From contig JBDHTQ010000003.1 in assembly GCA_039808765.1 (NCBI GenBank), positions 1 through 64,000 on the forward strand: a stretch of DNA of 64,000 nucleotides, written 5' to 3'. A program made the translations under genes and the position numbers. Below the pieces are notes generated by a model, which had not been told where the DNA came from, made no database searches, and saw nothing but the letters and a program-made list of their open reading frames with translations. Source of the stretch: JBDHTQ01 sp039808765 (lineage in GTDB: Bacteria > Pseudomonadota > Alphaproteobacteria > UBA2400). This document shows positions 15,931 through 25,441 of this stretch, piece by piece. The first letter of the stretch is position 1; each line of letters opens with the position of its first letter.

Positions 15931-16045
15931 TTTTTATGCTGTGCATTTTTAGACAACCTTTATCTCTTGAATAGTAATCATTTTTTAACTTTGTCCTGCC
16001 CAAATACCCTCGATTCTCGTAATAACAGGTAGGCAAATACATATC

Positions 16046-18673
16046 GTGACTGATTTTTCCCCTTCATCCTCATTCGATCATTCTGACCTCCCCACAGGAG
16101 ATGTGGTACAAAAGACAGAGCAATCCGCTAAAGAATCTGTTGTTCCTGCCAAGCAAGTCGATAAGAAGAGACACAGTGATTACACCCGCGCTGTGAATTG
16201 GGCTGCGGCAGGAATACTCGGCTCATCGTTGGTGAGCACGGCATTGATTGCTGTTGCTCCGCATTTTCATCTTGCTGTGAACAGCCATCTGATTGCAGGC
16301 TTGATGGGGGGATTGGCGGGATGCTCGGCTTTGTTGATGTTTTCCATTCGCAGAGAGCAAAGCAAGCTATCTGTGGGGCGCGAGCTTCTAGAGAATGTTT
16401 TTGAAGCTTCATCAACCGGGCGAGCGGTATGTGATCCTTCGGGTCAAGCAATTTATGTCAATAAATCGTTTCTGCATTATTTTTCGCCACTTCCTAACGG
16501 ATACACCACAGACAAACCCGAAGAGCTGATTCTTGCATTTCATCGTGAGCAAAATGTTTCGACCGAAAATTTTGAGCGTGTTCAGAAAAAAGTGCGCGAA
16601 GGTTTTTTTGGTGGAAGCGAACTTTTTCTCAAAGATAGTTTGGGTGTTCGTCATTGTTATCTGATTGAGGGATGGCCGGTTCAAGGAGTTTCTGGACACG
16701 TGAGCTGGCGGGTGGAAGATATCACGCCTCGCGTGCAAATTCGCGAAGCGATTCAACGTGAGCAAGCACGCTGGGCTGATTTTATGGATCATGCTCCGGT
16801 TGGTTTTTTTTCAACCGATGATCAGGGCCAGTTTCTTTTTATTAATGCAACCTTTGCTAAATGGTTGGGCAGCACACCGCGCGATATGATGGCTGGTGGC
16901 GTTCGTCTGGCGGATGTTTTTAGTGATCGCGATGAGGCAATTGCGCCCTATGATTTGTTTCAAGAGGGGGGCAAATTCCAGCAAGGTGAGTTCACGCTGA
17001 AAGGCCCCACCGGTCGCACATTGCAAGCAATGATTGCGCAAACAATTGAGATTGATGAAAAGACTGGTCTGCAGCGAACACGTGCTGTTGTTCACGACTT
17101 AACCCCCGAACGAGAGTGGCAATCAGCTCTGCAAGAAAGTCAGGCGCGCTTCCGCCGCTTTTTTGAAGAGAGCCCGATCGGTGTCGCCTTGGTGGCTGAA
17201 GAAGGCGTGTTGGCAGAGTGTAATCCAGCATTTTTGAAAATGATCAACGCCGACGCCTCGGAAGTATTGGGGCGATCACTCAAAAGTTTTGTTGATGGCG
17301 GTTCGGTTGATGTGCATGAGCAATTAGCGCACGCTTCCAGTGGTGATACCATTCCAGCGATGATGGAGGTCAAGCTTAAAAGTCTTCACCCTGATAAAGA
17401 TGGCCGAGATCATACCGCTCAGCTCTTTGTACGTCGATTGGCATCGAACGATGTAACGGGCGCTAGCCTCATTCTGCATTTTCTTGATTCATCCGAGCAG
17501 AAAAATCTTGAAGCACGTTTTGCCCAGTCACAAAAAATGCAAGCGATTGGCCAGTTGGCGGGGGGGGTTGCTCACGACTTCAATAATCTTCTTACCGCAA
17601 TGATCGGATTTTGTGATTTGCTGCTGCTGCGCCATAAGCCGGGCGATTCATCATTTTCAGACATTATGCAAATCAAGCAGAATGCAAATCGCGCTGCCGG
17701 TTTGGTGCGTCAACTTCTGGCTTTTTCGCGTCAACAAACTTTGCAACCGCGTGTTTTGAATTTGACCGATGTTTTGGTTGATTTATCGAATTTGTTACGA
17801 CGTCTGATTGGTGAAAATATTGAGCTGAAATTGGTTCACGGTCGTGAATTGGGATTGGTGAAAGCTGATCAGGGTCAGATTGAGCAAGTAATCATCAACA
17901 TGGCGGTGAATGCGCGTGATGCGATGGTTAGTGGTGGAAAACTTATGATTACGACCAGCAATCTTTCGCTTACGGCACCTTTTCAGCGTGAGCATGACGA
18001 GGTGCCCCCGGGCGATTGGGTTGTCATCGAAATTACAGATACAGGAACTGGTATTCCCCCTGAAATCATCAGCCGTATTTTTGATCCATTTTTCTCTACC
18101 AAAGAGGTGGGTAAGGGCACAGGCTTAGGGCTTTCCACATGCTACGGTATTATCAAGCAAACGGGTGGACATGTTTTTGTCGATAGTGAAGAAGGGCGCG
18201 GTACGCGCTTTACGATTTATCTGCCACGCTACGTGCGTTCAGCAGAAGAGGTTAGCGCGGAATCGCAACAGGACAACGCCGCAAAACTTTCACCCGATTT
18301 AACAGGGGCAGGAATTATCCTGTTGGTTGAAGATGAGGATGCGGTGCGCATGTTTGCGTCGCGTGCCTTGAAGAACAAGGGGTATACAGTCTTGGAAGCC
18401 CGCTCGGGCGATCACGCCCTTGAAGTGTTGAAAGAGCATCCGGGCCGCATTGATCTTGTCGTTTCAGACGTGATGATGCCGGGAATGGATGGTCCAACAT
18501 TAATGCGTGAAATTAAAAAGCAGCGCCCTACCATTCATGCGATTTTTATTTCTGGCTATTCGGAAGAGCGACTAAAGGAAAGCTTTGAGGGAGGTGAATC
18601 AATACATTTCCTTGCCAAGCCCTTCTCGCTGAAAGAGTTGGCTGAAAAAGTAAAAGGTGTTTTACAGCTTTGA
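16046..18673 (+). CDS. cckA: Hybrid sensor histidine kinase CckA
   Basis: The 875-residue protein has two membrane segments (about residues 50-70 and 78-97) and then three PAS-like regions beginning near 115, 245 and 365. The histidine kinase core follows: IGQLAGGVAHDFNNLLTAMI, with H510 as the likely phosphorylated residue. An ATPase domain shows NMAVNARDAM, DTGTGIP and GKGTGLGLSTCYGI. A C-terminal receiver (ILLVEDEDAVRMFASRALK) has the acceptor D808 in VVSDVMMPGMDG. This is the CckA layout. In alphaproteobacteria CckA feeds phosphate through ChpT to the master regulator CtrA and to CpdR, controlling cell cycle and often motility. The start is GTG 16046. An rcdA homologue at 59785 fits the same circuit. 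Confidence 0.92.
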   Translation: MTDFSPSSSFDHSDLPTGDVVQKTEQSAKESVVPAKQVDKKRHSDYTRAVNWAAAGILGSSLVSTALIAVAPHFHLAVNSHLIAGLMGGLAGCSALLMFSIRREQSKLSVGRELLENVFEASSTGRAVCDPSGQAIYVNKSFLHYFSPLPNGYTTDKPEELILAFHREQNVSTENFERVQKKVREGFFGGSELFLKDSLGVRHCYLIEGWPVQGVSGHVSWRVEDITPRVQIREAIQREQARWADFMDHAPVGFFSTDDQGQFLFINATFAKWLGSTPRDMMAGGVRLADVFSDRDEAIAPYDLFQEGGKFQQGEFTLKGPTGRTLQAMIAQTIEIDEKTGLQRTRAVVHDLTPEREWQSALQESQARFRRFFEESPIGVALVAEEGVLAECNPAFLKMINADASEVLGRSLKSFVDGGSVDVHEQLAHASSGDTIPAMMEVKLKSLHPDKDGRDHTAQLFVRRLASNDVTGASLILHFLDSSEQKNLEARFAQSQKMQAIGQLAGGVAHDFNNLLTAMIGFCDLLLLRHKPGDSSFSDIMQIKQNANRAAGLVRQLLAFSRQQTLQPRVLNLTDVLVDLSNLLRRLIGENIELKLVHGRELGLVKADQGQIEQVIINMAVNARDAMVSGGKLMITTSNLSLTAPFQREHDEVPPGDWVVIEITDTGTGIPPEIISRIFDPFFSTKEVGKGTGLGLSTCYGIIKQTGGHVFVDSEEGRGTRFTIYLPRYVRSAEEVSAESQQDNAAKLSPDLTGAGIILLVEDEDAVRMFASRALKNKGYTVLEARSGDHALEVLKEHPGRIDLVVSDVMMPGMDGPTLMREIKKQRPTIHAIFISGYSEERLKESFEGGESIHFLAKPFSLKELAEKVKGVLQL

Positions 18674-18690
18674 TTTTTGCACATTGTGGA

Positions 18691-20124
18691 TCAGGTTTCT
18701 GTAGCATGTGTGGCATCGCTTAGGGCGCTCAGGGCGCGTTTGCGTGCAAAATCATGCGAGATCATTGGAGCAGGATAATCACGGCCGAGAACAATGCCGC
18801 TGTGCTGCAAAACCTCGGGAGGGGCAAGCCAGGGTTTATGAATCCATTTTTGGGGGAGCTTTGTTAGTTCGGGAACAAATGCGCGAACATAGTCGCCTTC
18901 GGGGTCAAATTTTTCACCCTGCAAGACGGGATTGAATATCCGAAACCATGGTGAGGCATCTGCACCACATCCAGCCACCCATTGCCAGCTCGCGGCATTA
19001 TTCGCGGCATCGGCATCAACAAGTGTATCCCAAAACCATTGTTCACCTTCTTGCCATGGCAGGAGCAAGTCTTTGACCAGAAAAGAAGCAACAATCATGC
19101 GCACACGATTGTGCATCCATCCTGTTTGCCAAAGCTGACGCATCCCTGCATCAACGATAGGATAACCTGTCATCCCTCGAGACCACTGTTTAAAATCGGA
19201 TGGATTTTTTTCCCATTGCATCGCATGGAAGCGGGTATCCATGGGTTGATCAACGAGATGGGGGACATGATAAAGAAGATGGTGAGAAAACTCACGCCAG
19301 CCCAATTCAGCCTGAAAACGTTCGGCATCCAGATGGCTGCAGATCCCTTTTTCGAGGGCTTCAACAATATCAAACCAGATTGTTTGTACACTTGCTTCCC
19401 CCCAGTGTAATGCGGCAGAAAGCTGCGATGTTGCGGCATTTAATGCCGGGAAATCACGATTTTCAGCATAACCTTTTAGGTGGTTTTGGATGAAGTTTTC
19501 GCAGCGTTTTTTGGCACCTGCTTCTCCGGGTTGCCATCGATCGCCCCAATCTTTAGCCCAGTTCGGTTTGTTTGGTGTAAGTTTCCAGTGAGTGAGTATT
19601 TCGCTGGAAAGTGCGTAAAAAGAATTTTTGCCAATCGCGTTGTTCGGGGGGGTAATTGGCTGTTTCAGGCAGTTTTTCCAGAATGGCGTAAAGACTTTAA
19701 AATGTTCACCTTTAAGTGTTTTAATGGTCCAAGGTTCAAAAAGCAGGGTGCTGTTATGCGAGCAAACTGTCTGACCTTGCTTTTTGAGTGTGGCCATTAT
19801 TTTTTTATCACGTTCGATACTGCGTGGATCATACAGGCGTGACCAATGGACTTCTTGTGCGCCTGTTTCTTCAATGACCTGTTGTAGAACATCCAATGCA
19901 GGGCCCGCGCGTAAAATTAGCCGCCCTCCCAAAGTCTGATCCAGGGTTTGTAAAGAGTGATGCAGCCACCAGCGACTGGCTGATCCGTGGCCCCGCGTTT
20001 GGTTGTCTGTTTCCAAAATAAAAAGCGCAACAATCGGCCTGTCATGGGACTGACAAAAGAATGGATGATCTTGTAATCTCAAATCTTGCCGAAACCAAAA
20101 GATGATAGGGGATATTTGTGTCAT
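18691..20124 (-). CDS. phrB: Deoxyribodipyrimidine photolyase
   Basis: The 477-residue protein belongs to the cryptochrome/photolyase family. The N-terminal antenna domain opens PIIFWFRQDLRLQDHPFF. The C-terminal FAD domain carries WMHNRVRMIVASFLVKDLL, DADAANNAASWQWVAGCG and DASPWFRIFNPVLQGEKFDP, all diagnostic of class I enzymes that split cyclobutane pyrimidine dimers with blue light. Length is normal. It converges with cckA, leaving 17 bases between the stops. A light-driven repair enzyme suggests at least part of the life cycle is spent in light. Confidence 0.93.
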   Translation of the reverse strand: MTQISPIIFWFRQDLRLQDHPFFCQSHDRPIVALFILETDNQTRGHGSASRWWLHHSLQTLDQTLGGRLILRAGPALDVLQQVIEETGAQEVHWSRLYDPRSIERDKKIMATLKKQGQTVCSHNSTLLFEPWTIKTLKGEHFKVFTPFWKNCLKQPITPPNNAIGKNSFYALSSEILTHWKLTPNKPNWAKDWGDRWQPGEAGAKKRCENFIQNHLKGYAENRDFPALNAATSQLSAALHWGEASVQTIWFDIVEALEKGICSHLDAERFQAELGWREFSHHLLYHVPHLVDQPMDTRFHAMQWEKNPSDFKQWSRGMTGYPIVDAGMRQLWQTGWMHNRVRMIVASFLVKDLLLPWQEGEQWFWDTLVDADAANNAASWQWVAGCGADASPWFRIFNPVLQGEKFDPEGDYVRAFVPELTKLPQKWIHKPWLAPPEVLQHSGIVLGRDYPAPMISHDFARKRALSALSDATHATET

Positions 20125-20336
20125 TTTTAGGGAGGTAGCGCATAATTATCCAAAAGTCAGGGCTAAAATTTTTTTCTCAAGTTTTTTGATTTTAATGCAT
20201 TGCTTTCACCCGAACCAAATTTAAAAAAATTTATTTTGATTTTTAGAAAAAAAGACTCGAGAAAGCATGCATAAATGTTTAACACTAATAGAGAAAAGTA
20301 TTACTTATAATTAATTAATGTTAAGGAGACTTAACG

Positions 20337-22340
20337 ATGGCTATTCGTAAAAAAATCAATCCTAATTCTCCCAATCATCAAGGAGATAGAGTGGGACGTC
20401 AAAAAATACAAGCACCGGAATTTCGTGCTGCGCCGCGCCATCCGGATGGCAGCATTAATTATGACGGCTACGGCACAGATATGGAAATGTGGTTAAATGC
20501 GTGTCACGCGCAATACAGTGGTACCGAACAATCTTCCATCGCCGAGCAGCATATTGCGCGCGGCTTTGAAAACCTTCTTAAGGTTTTTCGGCATGCCGGA
20601 CACAGTGGATTGAGTAAGTTCATTATCCATGACAAGATTCCTGATGGTCTGACCAATCTTGATTTAGGGCAAAAACTCGGTGTAACTAATTTGCAAAATG
20701 CAGGATTTTCAGGCGATACGGGTCGTGTCGCCGATGCCGTTATCGCTAGCTTCCGCGACATCGTGATGAGTGGAAAGCTGATGGATCAAGTTGTCTCTGA
20801 AACGATTGCCTCTGTGGATGCATGCTGTTCAATTACCGCGCAGGAGAGGGCGTCGAAGACACTTTCGCGTAGCGCCAAATTGGGAGGAAATCCCGAACAA
20901 CGTCGCAAGGCCACAGAAGCTTATATCGAAGCGATTGAGCAACGTTTTAAACCCAGTAACAATCCGAAAACGATTGTGGATATTTATGGCGCAAATTATT
21001 TGAGTCTTGCAACCTTTTTGAGAAAGAGCATTCAAGAGGGTCGTGCCAATCCCGAAATGGCATCAAAACTAGATGCTTTTTACGAGAGTTTGACAAACGA
21101 TAATGGTAATAATCAGCTTCACAAGATGGGTTTTGTTGAATTGAATGGGGTCGATTTGGCGGCGCAGGTGGTGCGCCGCGATTTACTGCGTATTGCTCAA
21201 AACCCGGCAGACCCCGACGATCCGAGGCAATCCATCCAGTATGATATTGACGCTGCTTTTAAAGAACTTGAGCCAAGATCATTGAATATTGTTTTAGCTA
21301 AACTGCGAAAAAAACAGCCAAAAATTGATATTTTTGCTCGTCAACCACGTCGGCGTTCCCGAACGGCTGGGGGGAGAACACAAACATCATCTGATCACCA
21401 ACGTCATCCGGCAGGTTCAGCGCAAAGAAAAGGAGCAAGACGGAGGCGGAATTCTGGGTTTTTAAAAGCCATTGGTGGATCGCTTGCGGTGATAGTGGTA
21501 ACTTTAATTGGGTATTTAAATCTTGGTAAATTGTCCGAGATGGATGCCAATGCACAGGCAATTGATATTACTTCGCCTGTGGCATTGGCTGCTTCTTTGT
21601 GTCCTGAAGCTAAATCTGGAACTGGCTGTCATGATAGCACTGAACCAGCAGTTGCTGTTGCACCAGATACACAAACTGTTCAAATTAGTACTCTTAATCA
21701 TTCGGGGGCGAACCCATTGTTGGTCTCCGTATCATATTTATTAAATAGTGCAGCTCAAGTCGTGGGGAATGCTGTATCATATGCTCGTTCCAATAATCCG
21801 TATCAAGGCAGTACATTCGGTAATCTCTTTATTAATGATGACGTTGATGGTGATCCTGCTGCTGCATCCGTAGCACAGTACCTCGCATCAAATTACCCAC
21901 TGTGTTATCCCGGCACAACAGGTACCCTGAGGCAGGGGGGTGCTCAAACCGATCCTGCGACAATTGTAAACAATTTGGGCAATTCAAGCGGTGGTGTGGT
22001 TGCTTATCCAGAAAGAGCTACGCAAACTATGAGAAGTACACACAGTGCAAGATTGGTTGTCGATCCTCATGCATCGTCCTTGCGTGCTAAAGTCGAGACA
22101 AAAGTTCCACAGAGCGGCAGAAAAAAAGGCGTAACGCCTAAAAACGCTGACCCGAGGAGGTCCGGTCGTTCAAAAATTGATAAAGATTGGAAAAAATTTA
22201 CGGGGCAATCAGATTCTGTTCAGGGTGCCTATCGTATGGGGGTTAACTGGTCGTTTTCTGGTTGCTCAACGTTAGTGCTTGGCGATCAAATAGTTACGCT
22301 GGACTCAGGTAAATCGGGTTGCCCTAAGCCTAAACTGTGA
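20337..22340 (+). CDS. Large unrecognised protein with one membrane segment
   Basis: The 667-residue protein is not a family I know. Residues 1-330 are soluble and helical, with YDGYGTDMEMWLNACHAQYS and GANYLSLATFLRKSIQEGR as readable landmarks. Residues 335-380 are highly basic (RRRSRTAGGR, KGARRRRNSG). One membrane helix follows near 383-402 (AIGGSLAVIVVTLIGYLNL). About 270 residues then lie beyond the membrane, with four or more cysteines that could form disulfides if exported. By charge the N-terminal part should be cytoplasmic and the C-terminal part periplasmic. AAGGAGA precedes the ATG. It and the next gene share strand and general design but no clear sequence. Confidence 0.6.
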   Translation: MAIRKKINPNSPNHQGDRVGRQKIQAPEFRAAPRHPDGSINYDGYGTDMEMWLNACHAQYSGTEQSSIAEQHIARGFENLLKVFRHAGHSGLSKFIIHDKIPDGLTNLDLGQKLGVTNLQNAGFSGDTGRVADAVIASFRDIVMSGKLMDQVVSETIASVDACCSITAQERASKTLSRSAKLGGNPEQRRKATEAYIEAIEQRFKPSNNPKTIVDIYGANYLSLATFLRKSIQEGRANPEMASKLDAFYESLTNDNGNNQLHKMGFVELNGVDLAAQVVRRDLLRIAQNPADPDDPRQSIQYDIDAAFKELEPRSLNIVLAKLRKKQPKIDIFARQPRRRSRTAGGRTQTSSDHQRHPAGSAQRKGARRRRNSGFLKAIGGSLAVIVVTLIGYLNLGKLSEMDANAQAIDITSPVALAASLCPEAKSGTGCHDSTEPAVAVAPDTQTVQISTLNHSGANPLLVSVSYLLNSAAQVVGNAVSYARSNNPYQGSTFGNLFINDDVDGDPAAASVAQYLASNYPLCYPGTTGTLRQGGAQTDPATIVNNLGNSSGGVVAYPERATQTMRSTHSARLVVDPHASSLRAKVETKVPQSGRKKGVTPKNADPRRSGRSKIDKDWKKFTGQSDSVQGAYRMGVNWSFSGCSTLVLGDQIVTLDSGKSGCPKPKL

Positions 22341-22470
22341 TGCAAAGCGACCTTTTTTAGCGCTTTTGCCGGTTAAAACGATCTGGTTTTTAGTTATCAT
22401 CTTTTTTTTAATTTTTTTCCTTTAAACTGGAAAAGATTTAGAAAATTATTTTTTAATCAAAGGATTTATG

Positions 22471-23766
22471 ATGAGCAGTATAGCCCCCGTCAGTGTATAT
22501 AACCTTGAAGTTGCCAGCGCAATCAGTGCAGGTAAACTTCACAACGACATGTTGCGTGCCAATCTTTTTCTTACACAGCTTGAAAGCCGCTTAGCTGAAA
22601 CGACCGTTGATGGTTCACCGGGTGCGAAATATCTTAGAGATCAAGTGTCCAATCTGGTCGAACTTCGTAAGAGTGGAGGGCCCAAAGCGGTTATTGATGC
22701 GCTTTTAAAGCCTGAGGCTTCAACTGGTGCGGCAACGTTAATTCGTGATGTGCTGCGCCTTGGCGTCGAGGACGCAATCAGTGGTGATGGTAGTACCGGG
22801 TTTGGTGCAGCTTTAACTCAAACTGAAGAAAGGCTTCGTCGCACTTTAACCCCAGATGGTTTTCAGGGGGTAAAAAATGAAATAGCAGCGTTTCACGAAG
22901 CGCGTGCACGTGATCTTACGGCGGTAACCGCAAACCTGGGTCAGGTTCGTGTGGCTTTAGGCGCTGCTAATACTCCTCTCCGCGCAGAGCATCTTCCTCC
23001 AAGTGGTGAGATACCAGTTGCTTCACGTGAAGCCCGTACAGAAGTGCGTGCTGTTAGTGGTAATCGAGGAAAACTTGGCTGGGTTGCAGCTGCAGCAGTT
23101 GCGGCATATGCCTTAATAAGAGGTGGTGGTGATGATGCTCCTGCTGAAGGTGCTGCTGCGAAATATCAAGCATCTACAGCTGATCACATTGGACAAGATG
23201 AAACACGAATGACCCCAGAAGCATTTGCAACGCTTCAGCGTTTACGTGAAATCAGGGTTCAGGCCATAAAAAGATATGGTGAACCGGTAGCTGATCACGA
23301 TATTGACCAGAGCGCTTCTTTGCAACCACCCCCTGTGCTCGTTTCAGAGACAGGTACAGCAATTCCTGCTGATCCAGATATTAAGGTCATTACCCCTGAT
23401 GCAGATGGGCGTGTTCATTCAACCTACACGGTTGCTTCTGGTTCAGCTGTAAAACCTCCTCCCGCTGAACCGAAGACAACGACTGTGACCTCTGAGCCCA
23501 AGCGCAGGGCTGAAGTCGCCAGAAAAAAACGCGTACCTCGTGATAAGAATCAGGTGGCTGGTACAGCGGCACCTATGGTTGATACGTCCGGGTTAACGTT
23601 GCAACTGCGGCCAGATGTAATGACATTTGCGCCTGCTGCTCATCCAACCGGAGAAGGACCGGCAGGCGTTGATCTTTCACGCTTGACAATTGAAAATGGC
23701 ACGTCGTCTGAACCAGTGCAAGCACCACAGACGCTACCGCCGCGCTCCGCGCTTGATAATGGTTGA
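22471..23766 (+). CDS. Unrecognised membrane-anchored protein with Pro-rich tail
   Basis: The 431-residue protein has a helical first half (residues 10-180), one hydrophobic segment near 196-206 (GWVAAAAVAAYALI), and a long Pro/Ala/Lys-rich second half. The tail contains VDTSGL at 370-375 and VDLSRL at 400-405, repeating a motif seen near the C-termini of the proteins at 217-1392 and 28670-30190. ATG 22471 has AAAGGA 6 bases upstream; ATG 22468 is the alternative. A strong terminator follows. No function can be assigned. Confidence 0.6.
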   Translation: MSSIAPVSVYNLEVASAISAGKLHNDMLRANLFLTQLESRLAETTVDGSPGAKYLRDQVSNLVELRKSGGPKAVIDALLKPEASTGAATLIRDVLRLGVEDAISGDGSTGFGAALTQTEERLRRTLTPDGFQGVKNEIAAFHEARARDLTAVTANLGQVRVALGAANTPLRAEHLPPSGEIPVASREARTEVRAVSGNRGKLGWVAAAAVAAYALIRGGGDDAPAEGAAAKYQASTADHIGQDETRMTPEAFATLQRLREIRVQAIKRYGEPVADHDIDQSASLQPPPVLVSETGTAIPADPDIKVITPDADGRVHSTYTVASGSAVKPPPAEPKTTTVTSEPKRRAEVARKKRVPRDKNQVAGTAAPMVDTSGLTLQLRPDVMTFAPAAHPTGEGPAGVDLSRLTIENGTSSEPVQAPQTLPPRSALDNG

Positions 23767-23776
23767 GCAATCATTT

Positions 23777-23818
23777 AAAAAAAATCGGCTCTATCTCAAG
23801 ATAAGGCCGATTTTTTTT
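23777..23818 (+). terminator. Strong Rho-independent terminator, probably bidirectional
   Basis: A run of A leads into ATCGGC, which pairs with GCCGAT followed by eight T residues. The loop contains a smaller pairing (TATCTCAAGATA). It lies between two convergent genes and could serve both. Confidence 0.9.
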
Positions 23819-23822
23819 ATGT

Positions 23823-23924
23823 TTGAGCGTATCTTCCAAAGACAGACGCGTTCTGTTTTATTTTTGATGCAAGCATATCGTCAAAGATGGCTTCTACGAT
23901 TTCATCTTTTCGGGGTTTGCTCTA
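23823..23924 (-). repeat. TAGAGC repeat, single copy at the kdsA stop codon
   Basis: In reverse orientation this copy carries CATCTTTTCGGGGTTTGCTCTA and the same internal hairpins, with more changes than other copies. The distal end is TTGAGCG instead of TAGAGCG. Its last CTA (23922-23924) is, on the reverse strand, the TAG stop codon of kdsA. Confidence 0.85.
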
Positions 23925-24755
23925 AATCGCAATCGGCATTTGCTTTGCAAGTCGATCAAAAGCACTTAGAGATGTAAGTAGTTTTTCCAGTTGATCAAGG
24001 GGAACCATGTTTGGACCGTCCGATGGCGCTTGATCCGGATTTTCATGTGTTTCAATGAAAACAGCGGCAACCCCGACAGCAATCGCAGCGCGTGCTAAAA
24101 CAGGTACAAACTCACGTTGCCCACCTGAGGTTGTGCCCTGACCACCGGGTTGCTGAACCGAGTGCGTAGCATCAAACACAACCGGATACCCCGTTTGAGC
24201 TAAAATCGGTAGGGCGCGCATGTCACTGACCAAGGTATTATAGCCAAAACTAGCGCCGCGTTCGCACAGCATGATGTTCTCATTGCCAGTACTAGCAATC
24301 TTTTGAGCAACATTTTTCATATCCCACGGTGCTAGAAACTGACCTTTTTTGACATTGATCGGCTTGCCTGTTTTTCCTGCTGCTTGCAACAAATCGGTTT
24401 GGCGACACAGAAAGGCTGGAATTTGGATGACATCAACCAACGCAGCGGCCTCTGCGCATTGTTCTTCCGTGTGTACATCCGTAAGTACAGGACAGCCATA
24501 AGCACGTTTAACTGCGCTTAGAATGCGCAAACCTTCATCAATCCCTACACCCCGAGCTGTTTGGTATGATGAGCGGTTAGCCTTGTCAAAACTGCTTTTA
24601 TAGATAAAGTTCATACCAATTTTTTTGGTGATTTCACAAATTTTTCCCGCGCAGTCCATTGCGTGCTGCTCGCTTTCAATTTGGCACGGACCAGCGATAA
24701 GGCTGAGGGGAAGTGAATTGGCAATTTGAAAAGAACCAACCGTAACGCTTTTCAT
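23922..24755 (-). CDS. kdsA: 3-deoxy-8-phosphooctulonate synthase (KDO8P synthase)
   Basis: The 277-residue enzyme condenses phosphoenolpyruvate with arabinose 5-phosphate to make KDO 8-phosphate for the LPS inner core. Recognised features are LSLIAGPCQIESEQHAMDCA, FIYKSSFDKANRSS, GCPVLTDVHTEEQCAEAA, DVIQIPAFLCRQTDLL and FDATHSVQQPGG. Length is standard. It is the last gene of a reverse-strand run that begins with crcB, 32 bases after the ATP12-family gene; in many bacteria kdsA sits beside eno or pyrG instead. Its stop codon TAG is contributed by the end of a repeat element. Confidence 0.95.
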   Translation of the reverse strand: MKSVTVGSFQIANSLPLSLIAGPCQIESEQHAMDCAGKICEITKKIGMNFIYKSSFDKANRSSYQTARGVGIDEGLRILSAVKRAYGCPVLTDVHTEEQCAEAAALVDVIQIPAFLCRQTDLLQAAGKTGKPINVKKGQFLAPWDMKNVAQKIASTGNENIMLCERGASFGYNTLVSDMRALPILAQTGYPVVFDATHSVQQPGGQGTTSGGQREFVPVLARAAIAVGVAAVFIETHENPDQAPSDGPNMVPLDQLEKLLTSLSAFDRLAKQMPIAI

Positions 24756-24787
24756 GGTAACCTCCGGTGTAAAAATCTTTAAGGATG

Positions 24788-25441
24788 TTACAAGAGCGAA
24801 AGAAATTCGTCAGCTTCTTTTACGGCGCGGATCAAAGTGTCGCGACTTTTGGTCATTTCTTCTGGTTCGCCCCAGCGTTCGCTTTGGTAAACTTCTTCTA
24901 TTAAACTGGCGCTTAATGCTTCTTCAACAGAAATTACGCGTTTGACCAGTGCAAAAGAAAGTACAGCCGAACCAAGTAGTCCCGCGAGTGTTTGTAGTGC
25001 TGCAAGATGAAAATCAGAAAGCGCGATCAAAAGTTTTTTGCTTCCATCCATAACATTGTCCGGCTGGGTGATCGGTAAAAGTTCTGTTGTGGTGCGCAAC
25101 ACCTGCCCGCATTGGGTTTCAAACCATTGACGGAGAGGCCCCCATATTTTTTGTTGGCGTGTGGTCAGTTCCGGGGGGGAATCGGCAAGATAACAGGTAA
25201 TATCAGTGTGTAAAAATCTGCACCATTCTTGCTCAACAGCACAGCGGTCATCGGCAATCAAGTCAATCGCTGTGTTGGAAAATTGGGTGAAGGGTAGGTC
25301 TTGTGGCTTTGGTGCGCGTGGCATGTTCTGCCATTCATTTTTAATCGCGTCGGCGAGCGCGGCAGACGGGACAGCAAGGGCCCGTTTTTTTGGCGTAAAA
25401 AGAGGTTTTTCATTGATGAAAACAGGGCAGCTCATAACCAT
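24788..25441 (-). CDS. ATP12-family F1-ATPase assembly chaperone
   Basis: The 217-residue protein matches the ATP12 family, which in mitochondria guards the F1 alpha subunit during ATP synthase assembly and is found in alphaproteobacteria. Readable family features are KRALAVPSAALADAIKNEW, PFTQFSNTAIDLI, ITCYLADSPPELTTRQQKIW and the C-terminal YQSERWGEPEE. ATG 25441 overlaps the preceding HAD gene by 10 bases; ATG 25435 is an alternative. It lies in the run crcB-rluC/D-HAD-ATP12-kdsA; the first four in that order are conserved among alphaproteobacteria. Confidence 0.88.
   Translation of the reverse strand: MVMSCPVFINEKPLFTPKKRALAVPSAALADAIKNEWQNMPRAPKPQDLPFTQFSNTAIDLIADDRCAVEQEWCRFLHTDITCYLADSPPELTTRQQKIWGPLRQWFETQCGQVLRTTTELLPITQPDNVMDGSKKLLIALSDFHLAALQTLAGLLGSAVLSFALVKRVISVEEALSASLIEEVYQSERWGEPEEMTKSRDTLIRAVKEADEFLSLL

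Noticed and set aside
23690..23977. Forward frame of 95 codons past the end of the unknown gene at 22471
   Set aside because: It runs through a strong terminator, a repeat element and the antisense of kdsA.
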